Positions 1 to 7,942 of a stretch of 64,000 nt of DNA are shown piece by piece. Each line of letters begins with the position of its first letter. The stretch's first letter is position 1. Source of the DNA: Rathayibacter sp. VKM Ac-2754 (lineage in GTDB: Bacteria > Actinomycetota > Actinomycetes > Actinomycetales > Microbacteriaceae); NCBI RefSeq assembly GCF_009807095.1, contig NZ_WUCC01000003.1, forward strand, positions 124,001-188,000. Reading direction: 5' to 3'. Under the pieces are notes generated by a model. The model was not told the origin of the DNA. It made no database searches and saw nothing but the letters and a program-made list of their open reading frames with translations. A program made the translations under genes and the position numbers.

Positions 1-142
1 CGACGACATCATGACGCTGCTCGAGACGCTCTGGAAGGACCTCGGCCTCACCCTGGTGATTGTGACGCACGACTCCGCCGTGGCCAGGCGCGCCCAGCGC
101 CGCCTCCACATCAAGGCAGGCCACGTGAAGGACGTCGCCTGA
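1..142 (+). CDS. ABC transporter ATP-binding protein, C-terminal fragment
   Basis: Only the last 46 codons lie in the window, and the gene begins upstream of base 1. The frame ends at TGA 140-142. The visible part carries a V-T-H-D segment (the H-loop histidine of ABC ATPases) followed by a short basic tail. This resembles LolD/MacB/FtsE-type ATPases in which the H-loop sits near the C terminus. The partner permease would lie outside the window. The family call is sound; the substrate cannot be told. Confidence 0.7.
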   Translation, partial: DDIMTLLETLWKDLGLTLVIVTHDSAVARRAQRRLHIKAGHVKDVA

Positions 143-767
143 CGCGGACGTCTACGGCCCCGCCACTCCTCCTCGCTGATCGAGCCCGCAGCCCGCGCAG
201 CGGGCGTATCGAGATCCACCATCGTCAGAAGATCAGCGCAGAAGCCTGATCCGCTGTCGCTGGTGGGTCTCGGAGGAAAAGTAACCTCCTGCGTGCGGTC
301 CCCTGCCTCGCTGATCGAGTAGCCCGCGCAGCGGGCGTATCGAGATCCACCACCGTCAGCAGCCCAGATCAGAAGCCTGATCTGCTGAAGCTGGTGGGTC
401 TCGATACGCCCCTACGGGGCTACTCGACCAGCAGGGGAGGGCGACGCCTCAGACTTCCCCCTCACCAGCGAGACGCGAAGCGGCTTCACCGCGACCGGTA
501 GAGCAGACCTCCCGCGTGCGGCCTCCCCATGCTGATCGAGTAGCCCGCGCAGCGGGCGTATCGAGATCCCCCTGCGTCAGAAGTCGAGGGCAGAAGCCTC
601 ATCCGCTGACGCTGGTGGGTCTCGATACGCCCCTGCGGGGCTACTCTACCAGCTGATAAGGGGCGACGGCTCAGGCTTCTCCCTCACCAGCGACACGCGA
701 AGCGCCTTCACCGCGCCCGGCAGAACAGACCTCCTGCGTGCGGCCGTGCCCCGACGGACCGCGCGGG
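143..767. repeat. Tandem array of hairpin (REP-like) repeats, no gene
   Basis: This 625-bp gene-free stretch holds three copies of a two-armed palindromic element. Copy 1 (176-273) has a truncated right arm. Copy 2 (311-434) and copy 3 (532-653) are complete. The left arm has GATCGAGTAGCCCGC, a GCA loop, then GCGGGCGTATCGAG; the right arm is roughly its reverse complement. The roughly 95-bp spacers after copies 2 and 3 (435-531 and 654-750) are also alike, both containing CCTCACCAGCGA and GAAGCG. The array is therefore a tandem duplication of a unit of about 220 bp. No coding signal was seen on either strand. Confidence 0.85.
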
Positions 768-1493
768 TCAGATCGCGTGGGCGCGGAGGAACGCGAGCGC
801 GCGCGGCCAGGCGTCGGTCGCCGCGGCCTCGTCGTAGGTGCCGTCGTTGGAGTCGTTGAAGAACGCGTGGCCGGCGCCCGGGTAGACGACGAGCTCGACG
901 TCCTCACCGGCGGTGGCCTCGCGGATCCGCGGCACCTGCTCCATCAGCGGCGCGTCCTGGTCGCCGTAGAAGGCGAGCACCGCGACCTCGAGGGCGGCGA
1001 GCTCCTCGTCGGAGGCGGTCGTGTGCCCGTAGAAGGGCACCGCGGAGGCGAGGCGCGGCTCGGCCAGCGCCAGCGCGTAGCTGAAGGTCCCGCCGTAGCA
1101 GAAGCCGGTCACCGAGACGCTCAGCACGCCCTCCTCGCTCAGCAGCCGGCTGACCAGCGCCTGGAGGATCGCGACCGAGCGCTTGGCGTGCTCGGGCGTG
1201 AAGACGGGGGCGAAGAACGTCCGCAGCTCGACCTGGCGCGGGAGCCTGCGCACAGGGTGGTCGTAGTCGGCGCGCTGCTCGGTGTCGAGCTGCTCGAGCA
1301 GCCCGCTCTCGGCCAGCAGCTCGGGCGCGACGACGCGGAACCCCTCGGCCGCGTACCGGTCGGCGACCGAGCGGATGTGCCCGTCCACTCCCCACACCTC
1401 GTGGATCACGATGAGCGCGTGCTCGCCGTCCCCACTCCGGTAGACGGGTACGTCGTGGTCGGCCAGGGTCCAGGTCTCATCGCTCGTGGGCAT
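768..1493 (-). CDS. Dienelactone hydrolase family protein
   Basis: A 241-residue alpha/beta hydrolase of the DLH family, which hydrolyses lactones or esters with a cysteine nucleophile. The triad is visible: Cys132 in G-F-C-Y-G-G, Asp180 in G-D-Q-D, and His209 in G-A-G-H. The N-terminal segment around residues 27-35 (I-V-I-H-E-V-W-G) is typical of the family. Length is normal and there is no signal peptide, so it should be cytoplasmic. The ATG at 1493 is preceded by TAGGTT (1500-1505) with a 6-nt gap, which fits a leaderless transcript. No neighbouring aromatic-degradation genes are present, so the substrate is unknown. Confidence 0.88.
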   Translation of the reverse strand: MPTSDETWTLADHDVPVYRSGDGEHALIVIHEVWGVDGHIRSVADRYAAEGFRVVAPELLAESGLLEQLDTEQRADYDHPVRRLPRQVELRTFFAPVFTPEHAKRSVAILQALVSRLLSEEGVLSVSVTGFCYGGTFSYALALAEPRLASAVPFYGHTTASDEELAALEVAVLAFYGDQDAPLMEQVPRIREATAGEDVELVVYPGAGHAFFNDSNDGTYDEAAATDAWPRALAFLRAHAI

Positions 1494-1537
1494 GGGAGAA
1501 ACCTAGCCTCGCCGTCCGACGGCGGCCTGAGCGCCGG

Positions 1538-3337
1538 TCAGCGGTACTCGCAGACGACGAGGTTCTCGACGTCGCGGGTGAGCGTCGGCTCGCCGCCCAG
1601 GAGGAACGCGTAGTTCTTCGAGTTCGTGGCCATGAAGTCGGTCGTGTAGTCGTGGACGCAGTCGCGCTCCGTCAGCAGCACGGACGAGCCGAGAGCGGCC
1701 GCGCTCGTCGCGCCGGACAGGGCGTCGGCGAACGAGTCGCCGGCCGCGAAGAACACCGTGTCCTGCAGCAGCGACTGCGGGTAGGCGCGGTTGAGCCGGA
1801 CGCTGGTGTCGTGGCGGTTCGAGCCCGCGATCCGCGACACCGTCTCGGCGAGGCCGCGGCGGGTGAAGTCGTCCTGGTACGCCTCGGAGATCGAGGGTCC
1901 GCCGCCGATGAACTCCGCGTGCCCGGGGTCGAGATCCTGCAGCGCCGCCTCGGTCGGGGTGTCGACTGTGGAAGTCGCGCCGTCGACGAGGAGCACGGGC
2001 TCGCCGCGCCAGCCGGCGATCGGAGCGGCCGACAGAGCATCGGGGAAGTTCGTCCCCGTCGCCAGGAACACCTCGTCGTAGGGCCCCGTGCCGAAGGCGT
2101 CCGCGACGACCCTGCGGGACGTGTCGTAGCGGTCGCTGCCGCCGATGCGCGTCGTGTCGGACACGAGGGAGCGGACGGCGCCGAGGACGCCGGGGCCGAC
2201 GCTCAGATCGCTGCCCACGACGATGACCCGCGCCGGGTCGAGGCGCCGGATCTCGTCGGCGACGACGGCGGGGAGACGGTCGGGATCGGTGAGCAGCAGC
2301 GCGCCACCCTGCGCCGCGGCAGCCGGAGCCGCGCTGAGCGCGTCCGGCCACTTCGCCCCGCTGGCGAGGTAGAGGACGGGGATGCCGGGCGAGAAGACCG
2401 CGCTGGTCGCCGCGACCGAGGTCGCGTACCGGTCGGACCCCGCCAGGCGCCCGGTGTACCAGAGGTAGTCGTCGTCGAGCTCGAGACCGATCCCCCCGGT
2501 GCTGCCGCCGATCGCGACGGCGACGGTGCTCGCGTCGCCCGAGCGGCGCACGTGCTCCCAGTACGTGTCGTCCACGACTCCGTACTGCGTCGACGCCCTG
2601 ACCAGGTACTCGCCGGCGACGACCGAGGGGAAGGAGTAGGGATCACCGCCGTACACGCGGAGGTCCTGCGAGTCCGTCCGGTAGAAGGCGCCGTTGGAGG
2701 GCTCGCGGTACCAGAGGTCGACCCGGCGGTCGCCCGAGAGGCCGCCGACGGTGCCCGAGAGCGTCCCGAGCCGCGACGTGCGCAGCTCGATGCCCGACGC
2801 GGGCGCCTCCAGCGGCTGCGCGCCGACGGCGATCGCGCTCCCGCCGTACCAGAGGGACGCGTAGGTCGGGTAGTTGTCGCGGACGAGGAGGAAGTAGGTG
2901 CGACCGGCGGTCAGCCCGCCCGCGGTGAAGGTCAGGTCGTTCGCGACCTCGTACGTCCCGATCGCACCGTCGGCGGCGGTCCAGACCTCGACCGAGAGGA
3001 ACGTGTCGCGCGGGAGGGTCGTGGTGAAGGATCCGTCCGCCTCCTCGAGGAGCACCGTGCCCGTGATCGACGCGGTGGCGCTCGCGAGGCTGCTCGCCTC
3101 CGCCTGCGTGCGGGCGGCGGCGCTCGGCGGAGAGTCGGGCAGCGGAGTCGTCGCGCTCGGCTCCCAGGCGTGCTCGCCCGCGGGCACGATCGCCTGCGCG
3201 GGGGCCGACAGCTCGTCGGCGGAGGCGACCACCGGCGCCTCCGGCAGCGGCTCGGCCGACGCGGCGGGGCTCGCGGAGACGGCGAGGACGAGAGCGAGGA
3301 CCGCGGCCGCGGCCGATCGGAGCGAGAGCTGGGACAC
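1538..3337 (-). CDS. Secreted protein with three cell wall-binding repeat 2 (CWB2) domains
   Basis: A 599-residue exported protein. Residues 1-28 form a Sec signal peptide with an A-S-A cleavage motif. Residues about 88-290 look like two beta-sandwich, carboxypeptidase-regulatory-like modules, each opening with a G-T-V strand (T-G-T-V and S-G-T-V). Three CWB2 repeats start near residues 297, 397 and 502 with R-x-x-G-S-D/N-R-x-x-T-S, each followed by F-x-D-A-L-S. CWB2 repeats are known to hold surface proteins in the Gram-positive wall. The start is GTG at 3337. No enzymatic domain was recognised, so an adhesin or wall-associated structural role is inferred. Confidence 0.85.
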   Translation of the reverse strand: MSQLSLRSAAAAVLALVLAVSASPAASAEPLPEAPVVASADELSAPAQAIVPAGEHAWEPSATTPLPDSPPSAAARTQAEASSLASATASITGTVLLEEADGSFTTTLPRDTFLSVEVWTAADGAIGTYEVANDLTFTAGGLTAGRTYFLLVRDNYPTYASLWYGGSAIAVGAQPLEAPASGIELRTSRLGTLSGTVGGLSGDRRVDLWYREPSNGAFYRTDSQDLRVYGGDPYSFPSVVAGEYLVRASTQYGVVDDTYWEHVRRSGDASTVAVAIGGSTGGIGLELDDDYLWYTGRLAGSDRYATSVAATSAVFSPGIPVLYLASGAKWPDALSAAPAAAAQGGALLLTDPDRLPAVVADEIRRLDPARVIVVGSDLSVGPGVLGAVRSLVSDTTRIGGSDRYDTSRRVVADAFGTGPYDEVFLATGTNFPDALSAAPIAGWRGEPVLLVDGATSTVDTPTEAALQDLDPGHAEFIGGGPSISEAYQDDFTRRGLAETVSRIAGSNRHDTSVRLNRAYPQSLLQDTVFFAAGDSFADALSGATSAAALGSSVLLTERDCVHDYTTDFMATNSKNYAFLLGGEPTLTRDVENLVVCEYR

Positions 3338-3431
3338 GGCGGAGTGCCCTTTCGAACGGTCCCGGGCGAGCGGGAGGCGGAGGGGTGCTCGCCCATGCTA
3401 GGGCCGGGCCGACCGGGCCGTGCGAGTGGTG

Positions 3432-3980
3432 TCAGAGGTGCAGGTGGGTGCTCGCCCACCGTCGCCCCGTCGCCGCGCGGAGATCCTCGGCGAGCGCCGC
3501 CGCGACATCGGCGGGGTCCAGTGCGGCCGGCCCGGCCACGTCCAGCACGATCGCGAGCCCGCCGATGGCGACCGAGTCGCGGAGGTCCCAGTCGCCCATC
3601 GGCGAGCGGAATCCACAGGAAGCGCACGTCAGGGTCGGCTCCGCTCCCTCCCACCAGGAGCGGAGAGCGGGTTCGGCCGCGCCGGCGTCGACGCGGAGGC
3701 CGCACGACGGGCAGGCCGGGTCGGTGGTGCCGTCGCCGATTCCGTGCACCTCGCGGGTCGCGAGGATCACGAGCGTGCCCCCGGTGAGGAGCGCGAACCG
3801 CGCCCGTGCGGCCGCCCCGAACACGAGCGCGCGCTGCCCCTCGTGCATCCGGTCGGTGGAGGTCCCTCCCTCATCCGTCCATCCGGAGGAGGAGAGCAGC
3901 CCCTCGAGCGCCGATCGCGCCTCCGCGACCTCGCCGCTCGCGACGTCGAGGTCGACGACGATCTCGCGATGATCCCCCAC
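3432..3980 (-). CDS. Hypothetical protein with two CxxC pairs
   Basis: A 182-residue protein I do not recognise. The middle holds two knuckles, C90-P-S-C93 and C119-A-S-C122, spaced as in a single zinc ribbon. The rest is a mixed alpha/beta sequence rich in hydrophobic strands, with no signal peptide or membrane segment. The GTG start at 3980 lies 4 nt beyond the stop of the upstream GNAT gene (3984), so the two are probably translated together. The function is not known. Confidence 0.7.
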   Translation of the reverse strand: MGDHREIVVDLDVASGEVAEARSALEGLLSSSGWTDEGGTSTDRMHEGQRALVFGAAARARFALLTGGTLVILATREVHGIGDGTTDPACPSCGLRVDAGAAEPALRSWWEGAEPTLTCASCGFRSPMGDWDLRDSVAIGGLAIVLDVAGPAALDPADVAAALAEDLRAATGRRWASTHLHL

Positions 3981-3983
3981 GCG

Positions 3984-4433
3984 CTACTCCCCGCCCGCCG
4001 TCACCAGGATCTCGTCCCACTCCCCCTCGGGCCGCTCCCAACGGAACCCGTGCCGCTCGTAGAGCCGGCGCGCGGCGCTCCCCCGCAGCACATCGAGGCG
4101 GAACGGACGGTCGCCCAGCGCCTCTTCGGCCATCACCCGGCGCAGCACGGCGCCGCCGATCCCGCGCCCCTGCACCGACGGGTCGAGGTAGAAGTGCTCG
4201 ATCCACACCGCGTCCTCCTCGACCCGCGCCGCGATGCAGCCGACCGAGACGCCGTCGAGCTCGACGATGCGGGTGTGCTCGGGCCGGTACCCGTCGGTGA
4301 AGCGCCGTCGCACCCGGTCGGCGTCGTAGCGGTCGAGCCGCTCGAGATCGGGCCGCATCACGACGGCGCGCAGCTCGGCGATCCAGTCCGCGTCCGCACC
4401 GTCGCCCGGCCGCAGCGAGAACTCAGCGCCCAC
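3984..4433 (-). CDS. GNAT family N-acetyltransferase
   Basis: A 149-residue GCN5-related acetyltransferase. It has the acetyl-CoA-binding motif A (Q-G-R-G-I-G-G) in the middle and a C-terminal L-Y-E-R-H-G-F-R segment typical of motif B. An open frame extends upstream to 4625, but that part is a very Arg/Pro-rich out-of-frame reading of the neighbouring gene. I place the start at GTG 4433, which overlaps the end of that gene by 11 bp. The acceptor substrate is not evident. Confidence 0.8.
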   Translation of the reverse strand: MGAEFSLRPGDGADADWIAELRAVVMRPDLERLDRYDADRVRRRFTDGYRPEHTRIVELDGVSVGCIAARVEEDAVWIEHFYLDPSVQGRGIGGAVLRRVMAEEALGDRPFRLDVLRGSAARRLYERHGFRWERPEGEWDEILVTAGGE

Positions 4434-5262
4434 GGGGCTTCCGCGTCCGCCGCACGACCGCCTTCGGAGCACCGGGACGGCTCGGCTTCTTCTTGCCGCC
4501 GCCCGCCTTCTCGGCCGCCTCGCGCGCCTCCCGGGCCTTCGCCTTGGCGGCCTTCGCGCGCGACTCCACGCGCGGGGTGGCGGCGGTGCCGCGCGTGGTG
4601 GTGGCGCTGCGGCCTCGGACGACACCGATGAAGTCCTCGATGTCGTCGCTCTTCTCCTCCGTCAGCCAGGCCAGGCGGACCGAGGTCGGCGCGACTCCCT
4701 CCACAGGCACCGCGACGACGTCCTTGCGGCTGTGCACCCGCGCGACCGACTGGGGCAGGATCAGCACGCCCACGCCCGCCGCGACCTGCTCGACCGCATC
4801 GTCGAGCGTGCGCAGCACCGGGAGCGGCCGACGCGAGCCGTCGGCGATCTCGACGGCGAGCGCCGCCCACTCCGGCACCTGCGACGGCTCCTGGAGCAGG
4901 TGCTCCTCGGCCAGGTCGGCGACCTCGACGGCCTCGGCGTCGGCGAGCGCGTGCTCGCGCCAGAGCACCGCGACGGGCTGCTCGTCGTAGAGGTGGATCG
5001 AGCTGACGGCGGGAGAGACGACGTCGCCGCGGACGAACGCGAGGATCGCGCGGCCGTCGCGGAGCACCTCCTCCTGCTCGTGCTCGCCGATCACCGTGAT
5101 GCGCAGCGGCAGCTCGGGGCGGCGCTGGCCCCACACCCGGGTCCACTTGGTCGGCGTCACCCCGGGGACCAGCGAGACGGCGAGGACCGGCCCGGTGTCC
5201 ACGACGGTGTCGAGATCCTCCGGAGCCGCCTCGTGATCGGTGGTCTCCGGCTCGTCGCTCAT
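4423..5262 (-). CDS. LysR substrate-binding-domain protein lacking a DNA-binding domain
   Basis: A 279-residue protein resembling the effector-binding half of LysR regulators: a periplasmic-binding-like fold with T-P-T-K-W in the first strand and V-A-V-P-V-E-G-V later. No N-terminal winged helix is present. The C-terminal 60 residues are a very basic Lys/Arg/Ala tail that could contact nucleic acid. ATG 5262 was chosen because TACCCT (5269-5274) lies 6 nt upstream, suggesting a leaderless mRNA; a longer frame would run into the divergent gene. The pairing with a divergent DUF5997 gene recurs in Actinobacteria, from family knowledge. Its role is unknown. Confidence 0.75.
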   Translation of the reverse strand: MSDEPETTDHEAAPEDLDTVVDTGPVLAVSLVPGVTPTKWTRVWGQRRPELPLRITVIGEHEQEEVLRDGRAILAFVRGDVVSPAVSSIHLYDEQPVAVLWREHALADAEAVEVADLAEEHLLQEPSQVPEWAALAVEIADGSRRPLPVLRTLDDAVEQVAAGVGVLILPQSVARVHSRKDVVAVPVEGVAPTSVRLAWLTEEKSDDIEDFIGVVRGRSATTTRGTAATPRVESRAKAAKAKAREAREAAEKAGGGKKKPSRPGAPKAVVRRTRKPRGR

Positions 5263-5268
5263 CGCTCC

Positions 5269-5300
5269 AGGGTAGGCGGTCGACCGGGCGCCGGTAGGGT
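5269..5300. promoter_or_regulatory. Divergent leaderless promoters for the LysR-like and DUF5997 genes
   Basis: Two back-to-back -10 boxes lie between the divergent genes. TACCCT reads on the minus strand at 5274-5269, 6 nt before ATG 5262. TAGGGT reads on the plus strand at 5295-5300, 6 nt before ATG 5307. The 44-bp spacer leaves no room for 5' untranslated regions, so both mRNAs would begin at or near the start codon. No convincing -35 boxes were found. Confidence 0.5.
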
Positions 5301-5306
5301 TGCCGC

Positions 5307-5687
5307 ATGGCCAAGGCGACACAGACGATGAAGGCTGCGACCGCGGCGAAGAAGCTCCAGATCTTCCTCCCCGCGACCCCGGAGGAGTTCCAGCAGTCCG
5401 CGATCACGCGCGAGCAGTACGACGCGCTGGTCGAGAGCCCGCCGGCCTGGCTGACCGAGCTGCGCGAGAACGGGCCGCACCCGCGCCCCGTCATCGCCTC
5501 GCGGCTGAACGTCTCGATCTCGGGTCTGGCCCGCGGCGGCGTCACCGAGGCCCTCACGACCACCGAGATCCAGGCGCTGCTCGACGAGGTGCCCGAGTGG
5601 CTGCGGGTCGAGCAGAACCGCTACGCGGAGGTGCGCCGCGAGCAGGCGCGCATCAAGGCCGAGCGCGCCGCCAAGACCGCCGACTAG
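5307..5687 (+). CDS. DUF5997 family protein
   Basis: A 126-residue soluble protein that matches my memory of DUF5997. It has a Lys/Ala-rich start, then L-Q-I-F-L-P-A-T-P-E-E-F-Q, a central R-P-V-I-A-S-R-L-N-V-S-I-S-G-L-A-R-G-G segment resembling a helix-turn-helix, and a charged C-terminal helix. It is divergently paired with the LysR-effector-domain gene. The function is unknown. The helix-turn-helix-like segment invites the idea that the two proteins together replace a normal LysR regulator, which is inference. Confidence 0.75.
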   Translation: MAKATQTMKAATAAKKLQIFLPATPEEFQQSAITREQYDALVESPPAWLTELRENGPHPRPVIASRLNVSISGLARGGVTEALTTTEIQALLDEVPEWLRVEQNRYAEVRREQARIKAERAAKTAD

Positions 5688-5701
5688 CGGGGCCGAGGGC
5701 C

Positions 5702-6409
5702 GTGGTGCGCGCCTCCCTCGTCACGACCGTCGCCGACGCTCTCCTCGACGAGATCGTCAGCGGCGCGCTGCCCGTCGGCTCCGAGCTGCCGAGCGAGGCC
5801 GACCTCGCCGAGCGGCACGATGTGAGCCGGGTCACGATGCGCGAGGCGCTCAAGCGCCTGCAGGGCCTGGGCGTGCTCGACGCGCGCCGGGGCAAGCGCG
5901 GCGTTGTGAATCCGACGACGCTCTGGACGGACGTCGGCCCGGTGCTCCGCGCGATCGCGCACGGCGCCGACGTAGGAGCGGCCGAGCTGCAGCTCATCGA
6001 GGTGCGCGAGATGCTCGAGTGCGGGGCCTGCGCCCTCGCGGCGACGCGGCGCACCGAGTCCGACCTCCAGCGGCTCGATGTCCTCGTCGAGCGGATGCGG
6101 GGAGCGCACGAGCACGAGGACGTCGCCGCGTTCGTCGAGGCCGACATCGCGTTCCACGACGTGATCCTCGCGGCGACGGCCAACGCCTTCGTCGGAGTCG
6201 TCTTCGCCCCCCTCTCCCGCGTCCTGCGCGAGAAGCGGGAGCAGACCTCGGCGATCCCGCGGATCCAGCGCCATGCGATCGAGCAGCACGCGGCGATCGT
6301 CGCGGCTCTGCGCACCGGCGACGCCGAGGAGTCCCGTCGGGCGATGGCCGCGCACATGGCGCAGACGGCCGAGGACTTCCGCACCCTCGTGCTGCCGACC
6401 CTCCGATGA
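5702..6409 (+). CDS. FadR/GntR-family transcriptional regulator
   Basis: A 235-residue regulator with an N-terminal winged helix (residues about 10-65, containing S-E-L-P-S-E-A-D-L-A-E and V-S-R-V-T-M-R-E-A-L). The C-terminal all-helical FCD domain has the usual metal or ligand-binding Asp/His residues (A-D-I-A-F-H-D and the later H-A-I-E-Q-H). It starts at GTG 5702 or GTG 5705, 14 nt after the DUF5997 stop. It lies directly upstream of a sugar-acid kinase and dehydrogenase, and is the likely regulator of that pair through the TTGTA...TACAA site at 6445-6471. Its ligand is probably a sugar acid, by inference. Confidence 0.85.
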   Translation: MVRASLVTTVADALLDEIVSGALPVGSELPSEADLAERHDVSRVTMREALKRLQGLGVLDARRGKRGVVNPTTLWTDVGPVLRAIAHGADVGAAELQLIEVREMLECGACALAATRRTESDLQRLDVLVERMRGAHEHEDVAAFVEADIAFHDVILAATANAFVGVVFAPLSRVLREKREQTSAIPRIQRHAIEQHAAIVAALRTGDAEESRRAMAAHMAQTAEDFRTLVLPTLR

Positions 6410-6425
6410 CCGTCATCGACGACGC

Positions 6426-6475
6426 TTGACGGCTCGGTCGCGGCTTGTAAGATATCTGCTATCAGCTACAAGGGA
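6426..6475 (+). promoter_or_regulatory. Promoter and candidate GntR operator of the sugar-acid kinase operon
   Basis: A -35 TTGACG (6426-6431), 16-bp spacer and -10 TAAGAT (6448-6453) form a good sigma-70-type promoter. Overlapping the -10 and start region is an imperfect palindrome: outer arms TTGTA (6445-6449) and TACAA (6467-6471), inner arms GATA (6451-6454) and TATC (6460-6463). FadR-type regulators bind palindromes of this kind, so repression by the adjacent GntR protein is likely. The ribosome site AGGGAG (6471-6476) follows. Confidence 0.6.
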
Positions 6476-6481
6476 GTGATG

Positions 6482-7942
6482 ATGGTGGAAGAGGCACGCG
6501 TGATCGAGGGCTGGCCCGATCGCATCGAGGTCGAGGCGCGGACGGTCGCCGCCGAGGTCGCCCGGTCGCGCCGAGTGCTCGTGGTGCTCGATGACGATCC
6601 GACCGGCACGCAGTCGGTCTCCGACCTCCCCGTGCTGACCTCCTGGGACACCGACGACTTCCTCTGGGCCTTCGAGCGCGACGCCGCCGCCGTCTACGTC
6701 CTCACCAACACGCGGAGCCTCGACCCCGGCTCCGCCGCCGCCCGCAACCGCGAGGTCGTGGCGCACGCGAGCGCCGCCGCCGCCGAGCTCGACCTGGCGA
6801 TCGGCTTCGTCAGCCGGGGCGACTCCACCCTGCGCGGCCACTACCCGCTCGAGACCGACGTCATCGAGGAGACCCTCCGCTCCGTCACCGGTCGCGGCTA
6901 CGACGGCGTCGTCATCGTCCCCGCGTTCCCCGACGCGGGCCGGGTGACCATCGGCGGCGTCCACTACATGCGCGGCGACGACGGGCTGACTCCGATCGCC
7001 GAGACCGAGTTCGCGCGCGACGCGACCTTCGGCTACCGCTCCTCCGACCTCGCCGACTGGGTCGAGGAGAAGACCGGCGGGCGCTGGGCCGCCGCCGATG
7101 TCCTCCGCCTCGATCTGGCCACCCTGCGCGGAGGCGTCGACGGCATCGTCGAGGCGCTCCTCCCCCTCGGTGACGCGCGGCCCGTAGTCGTGGACGCCCT
7201 CGTCGAGGACGACCTGCGCCTCCTGGCCCTCGGCCTCTCGCGCGCGGAGGAGGCGGGGAAGACCCTCCTCTACCGCGTCGGCCCGCCGTTCGTCCGGGCC
7301 CGCATCGGCCAGGAGGTGCGCGCGCCCCTCACCGCCGCGGAGATCTTCCCCGGCGACCCCTCCGGCGATCTCGCCCGCGGCGGCCTGGTCGTGGTCGGCT
7401 CGCACGTCGGCCTCACCTCGCGCCAGCTGGGCGTGCTCACAGCGCGAGGCGGGCTGGTGGCCACGCTCGAGATCGACATCGACGCCGTGCTCGACCCCCT
7501 GCGGGCCGAGGCCCACCTGGGCGAGGTCGTCGCGGAGGCGGTCGCGGGTCTCTCGGCCGGCGACGTCGCGGTGCACACCAGCCGCACACTCCGCCGCACC
7601 GACGACGCCGACGAGAGCCTCGACATCTCGCGCCGCGTCTCGGCCGCGGTGGTGAGCGTCGTCCAGGGGATCCTCGAGCGCACTCGCCCCCGCTTCGTGA
7701 TCGCGAAGGGCGGCATCACCTCGAGCGACGTCGCCTCCGCGGGCCTGCGGATCCGTCGCGCGATCGTGCGCGGACCGATGCTTCCCGGGATCGTCTCGCT
7801 CTGGGAGCCCGTCGACGGACCCGCGGCGGGGATCCCCTACATCGTGTTCGCGGGCAACGTCGGAGGCGACGAGTCGCTCGCCGACGTCGTCGCCGTCCTC
7901 ACCGCTCCGACCATCACTCTCTCGAACGGACACTCCTCATGA
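6482..7942 (+). CDS. Four-carbon acid sugar kinase (OtnK/DtnK-type, DUF1537 family)
   Basis: A 486-residue kinase with both halves of the family. The N-terminal sugar-binding domain has D-D-D-P-T-G-T-Q, L-T-N-T-R-S-L and R-G-D-S-T-L-R-G-H. The C-terminal nucleotide-binding domain has A-K-G-G-I-T-S-S-D. Characterised relatives phosphorylate 3- or 2-oxo-tetronates at C4 in threonate and erythronate catabolism. Of the possible starts (GTG 6476, ATG 6479, ATG 6482), 6482 gives the best spacing to AGGGAG. It overlaps the dehydrogenase gene by 4 bp, so the two are co-translated. The exact substrate is not determined. Confidence 0.88.
   Translation: MVEEARVIEGWPDRIEVEARTVAAEVARSRRVLVVLDDDPTGTQSVSDLPVLTSWDTDDFLWAFERDAAAVYVLTNTRSLDPGSAAARNREVVAHASAAAAELDLAIGFVSRGDSTLRGHYPLETDVIEETLRSVTGRGYDGVVIVPAFPDAGRVTIGGVHYMRGDDGLTPIAETEFARDATFGYRSSDLADWVEEKTGGRWAAADVLRLDLATLRGGVDGIVEALLPLGDARPVVVDALVEDDLRLLALGLSRAEEAGKTLLYRVGPPFVRARIGQEVRAPLTAAEIFPGDPSGDLARGGLVVVGSHVGLTSRQLGVLTARGGLVATLEIDIDAVLDPLRAEAHLGEVVAEAVAGLSAGDVAVHTSRTLRRTDDADESLDISRRVSAAVVSVVQGILERTRPRFVIAKGGITSSDVASAGLRIRRAIVRGPMLPGIVSLWEPVDGPAAGIPYIVFAGNVGGDESLADVVAVLTAPTITLSNGHSS

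Noticed and set aside
176-653. CRISPR array
   Set aside because: The repeats are themselves long inverted repeats of about 120 bp with similar spacers between them and only three copies; there are no cas genes.
1503-2351. Arg/Pro-rich frame overlapping the CWB2 gene, and similar frames elsewhere
   Set aside because: Same strand, different frame, poor residue composition and no domain; the CWB2 reading has repeated family motifs.
6413-7933. A 506-codon frame antisense to the sugar-acid kinase
   Set aside because: Shadow frame: Asp/Glu/His/Arg-rich with no domain, while the plus strand has a complete kinase.
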